Assembly (NCBI GenBank): GCA_029261675.1
Contig: JAJDBA010000123.1
Location: forward strand, 1 to 6,408
Length of the DNA: 6,408 bases
Direction of reading: 5' to 3'
Origin: Nitrospinaceae bacterium
GTDB lineage: Bacteria; Nitrospinota; Nitrospinia; Nitrospinales; VA-1
Positions 4,789-6,408 of this stretch are shown here, one piece after another; within the stretch, counting starts at the first letter, position 1; each line of letters starts with the position of its first letter. A program made the position numbers and the translations under genes. The notes under the pieces were generated by a model. The model was not told where the DNA came from. It saw nothing but the letters and a program-made list of their open reading frames with translations, and did no database searches.

Positions 4789-5690
4789 TGGTAGATGCAT
4801 TATTCCAGCCAGAAGCAAGCCAGCAGATTTACAAATCTTCTCCTTCGCCGCAATATTGCGGAATTTCTATTGAAGAATATTTTGCTTCACGTTTTACATA
4901 CCAAACCCAACAGGACTGGATCGCTCAAATAGAAAATGGAGATATCTCGGTAAACGGAGTGACCGCACAGACAGGTTATATCCTGAAAGAAGGGGATCAA
5001 ATTATTACCCATGCCGGTATGCGGCAAGAACCACCTGCAGATCGCAGGTTGAAAGTTGTTTATCAAGATTCGCTTATACGGGTCTTCAATAAACCCGCTC
5101 CTATCCCGGTTCATCCTAGCGGGCGTTATTTTCAAAACAGCATGACGGAGATTTTGAAGCAGTGGTATCCCGAAGAAATTCCCCGGCCAGTACAAAGATT
5201 GGATGCGACAACCACAGGTGTGATCGTATTCGCCCGAACACGTGAAGCCGCAGGTGCCCTGATGAACGAATTCAAGAGCCACCGAATAAAAAAGGAATAC
5301 CTTGCTTTAGTAGAAGGGGAGCCTAAGACAGAAAATTTTTGTATTGATGCGCCCATTGGTGTTTTAAAGGGATCGCATAGAGGTGTCGGTGATCAGATCA
5401 AAAATGCGAAATCAGCAAAAACCGAAGTTCAATGGCTTGCTACAAAAAATGGACAATCGCTTTTAAAAGTTTCTCCTCTTTCAGGAAGAACAAACCAGAT
5501 TCGAGTTCATCTTTCAAGTTATGGACTGCCCATTTATAATGATCTGGTTTATGGACAAGGAAGCGCAGGGATCTATCAATACGGTTTACATGCTTGGGGT
5601 CTCGAGTTTCAGTGCTTTGATCGGACGATGGAGTTTAGAGTTGAACCACCCGCACATTTTGAACCCTTCTTAGAATTAGCAAAAATATAA
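4788..5690 (+). CDS. RluA-family RNA pseudouridine synthase with S4 domain
   Basis: A 300-residue protein (numbered here from the ATG at 4788) that isomerises specific uridines to pseudouridine in rRNA or tRNA. An S4-type RNA-binding region spans about 30-75 (FASRFTYQTQQDWIAQIENG to LKEGDQI). The catalytic domain has NKPAPIPVHPSG (101-112), the active-site motif VQRLDATTTGVIVFART (135-151) with catalytic Asp139, KKEYLALVEG (168-177), and SGRTNQIRVHLSSYGLPIYND (232-252), the conserved R-x-NQIR-VHL segment. The order and length fit RluA/RluC/RluD-type enzymes; the target site cannot be told. The usual H-RLD and TSG of the active-site block appear as Q-RLD and TTG, a variation rather than a loss. 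GTG at 4785 is an alternative start. ATG is preferred because it overlaps the preceding TGA; the Shine-Dalgarno site is weak (GGGA). Confidence 0.9.
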   Translation: MVDALFQPEASQQIYKSSPSPQYCGISIEEYFASRFTYQTQQDWIAQIENGDISVNGVTAQTGYILKEGDQIITHAGMRQEPPADRRLKVVYQDSLIRVFNKPAPIPVHPSGRYFQNSMTEILKQWYPEEIPRPVQRLDATTTGVIVFARTREAAGALMNEFKSHRIKKEYLALVEGEPKTENFCIDAPIGVLKGSHRGVGDQIKNAKSAKTEVQWLATKNGQSLLKVSPLSGRTNQIRVHLSSYGLPIYNDLVYGQGSAGIYQYGLHAWGLEFQCFDRTMEFRVEPPAHFEPFLELAKI

Positions 5691-5695
5691 ACTCA

Positions 5696-6408
5696 ATGAA
5701 CACCTTTACTCCACCTCATCCCACTCACGGAAACCCTGAGCAAAAAATGGAAGGTTTATTTTCCAAGGCACGCAATCCATTCTGGCTGGCACCTATGGCG
5801 GGCATCACCGATGTTTGTTTCCGGCAATTGATGGATGAAATGAATGCGGGTGTTTTAATCTCCGAGTTGGTTTCTGCTAAAGGACTTTTCTACAACTCCG
5901 AGAAAACACGAAAAATGATGCGGGTTCATGCAAACTCCAAATCTATTGTCGGCATTCAACTATTTGGGGAATCAGCGGAAGATATTGTTCAAGCCTCTGA
6001 GTTTGTAGAGGCTACCGGCGCGCATTTTATCGATATCAACCTTGGTTGTCCGGTCAAGAAGGTGGTCAAGAAAGGTTGTGGAGCGGCATTGCTACGCGAC
6101 CCGGCCTATCTGGAAAAATTTCTTTCCACTATAAAAAAAGGCATTCGACTTCCCCTTACAGTAAAAATGCGTACCGGGTGGAACGAAGAAGAACTGACCA
6201 TACACGAATGCGTCAAGGCGGCTTACAATTCCGGCTGCGAATGGGTGGCAATACACGGGCGCACTCGCGCTCAGGGTTACGATGGCAAAGCCAATTGGGA
6301 CTTGATGGCAGAAGTTAAAGAGGAAGCCAAACTCCCTATCATCGGCAATGGAGACATTCGTAGCGCGGAGCAAGCAAAGAAAAGACTGAAGGAATCAAAA
6401 GTCGATGC
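5696..6408 (+). CDS. dusB: tRNA-dihydrouridine synthase, DusB-like (partial, runs off the window)
   Basis: The first 237 codons of a flavoenzyme that reduces uridine to dihydrouridine in tRNA. TIM-barrel FMN-binding and catalytic blocks are all present: FWLAPMAGITDVCFRQL (29-45), ISELVSAKGL (55-64), IVGIQLFGES (84-93), FIDINLGCPVKKVVKKGCG (111-129) with catalytic Cys118, LTVKMRTGW (154-162), VAIHGRTRAQGYDGKANW (184-201) and LPIIGNGDI (213-221). The KKVVKKG and HGRTRAQ-Y-G-A-W pattern is closest to DusB. No stop occurs before the window ends; family length suggests roughly 90-110 residues are missing, including the C-terminal helical tRNA-binding domain. ATG 5696 is 5 bases after the pseudouridine synthase stop with no clear Shine-Dalgarno site, so coupling is likely. 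ATG 5747 (codon 18), just before the conserved domain, is an alternative start. Confidence 0.93.
   Translation, partial: MNTFTPPHPTHGNPEQKMEGLFSKARNPFWLAPMAGITDVCFRQLMDEMNAGVLISELVSAKGLFYNSEKTRKMMRVHANSKSIVGIQLFGESAEDIVQASEFVEATGAHFIDINLGCPVKKVVKKGCGAALLRDPAYLEKFLSTIKKGIRLPLTVKMRTGWNEEELTIHECVKAAYNSGCEWVAIHGRTRAQGYDGKANWDLMAEVKEEAKLPIIGNGDIRSAEQAKKRLKESKVD

Noticed and set aside
6046..6318. Plus-strand 90-codon frame inside dusB
   Set aside because: It overlaps clearly conserved Dus motifs in another frame, is Arg/Gly-rich and has no family resemblance.
3482..6408. A defence or mobile island in the right-hand cluster
   Set aside because: Apart from the LRR protein, the genes are conserved housekeeping families. 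No integrase, transposase, toxin or nuclease motif, and no flanking repeats, were seen.

Overview
The window comes from a bacterial chromosome and holds ordinary housekeeping genes. By eye its base composition is moderate, in the mid-40s % GC. The gene set is a membrane pyrophosphatase, the futalosine route to menaquinone, a long-form HisG, YqgE/AlgH and a DusB-type enzyme. This suggests a Gram-negative, respiring, menaquinone-making lineage outside the gammaproteobacteria. A deltaproteobacterial or Nitrospinota-like relative would fit, but that is a weak inference. There are no insertion sequences, CRISPR arrays, tRNAs, rRNAs or phage genes.

Layout. (a) 1-99 is the last 32 codons of hppA (membrane H+/Na+ pyrophosphatase), followed by a strong intrinsic terminator at 119-157. 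(b) 174-983 (+) is mqnA, starting at TTG immediately after that terminator. (c) On the minus strand, read right to left, are hisI (3211-2840), hisG (2805-1927) and an unrecognised single-pass membrane protein with a Pro/Glu-rich linker (1753-992). The last gene converges on mqnA with only 8 bases between stop codons. (d) 3212-3481 is a 270-base divergent promoter region between hisI and the rightward genes. It contains a convincing promoter for hisI, a weaker one for the right-hand genes and several inverted repeats. (e) 3482-6408 (+) is a tight cluster: a small leucine-rich-repeat protein with an exact 27-residue period, yqgE/algH, a possible 24-codon ORF, an RluA-family pseudouridine synthase, and a dusB-like tRNA-dihydrouridine synthase cut by the window end. 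No stretch longer than 300 bases lacks a gene.

How the genes fit together. hisI and hisG supply steps 3 and 1 of histidine synthesis and are probably co-transcribed. The RluA-type enzyme and the Dus enzyme both modify uridines in structured RNA and sit 5 bases apart, so a joint RNA-modification unit is plausible. hppA and mqnA both serve membrane energetics, but a terminator separates them. The LRR protein and yqgE have no known joint role.

No novel defence or mobile system was found. The points most worth a second look are the exactly periodic LRR protein in the RNA-modification cluster, the small ORF whose TGA overlaps the ATG of the pseudouridine synthase gene, the terminator abutting the mqnA ribosome-binding site, and the unclassified TonB-like-in-shape membrane protein.
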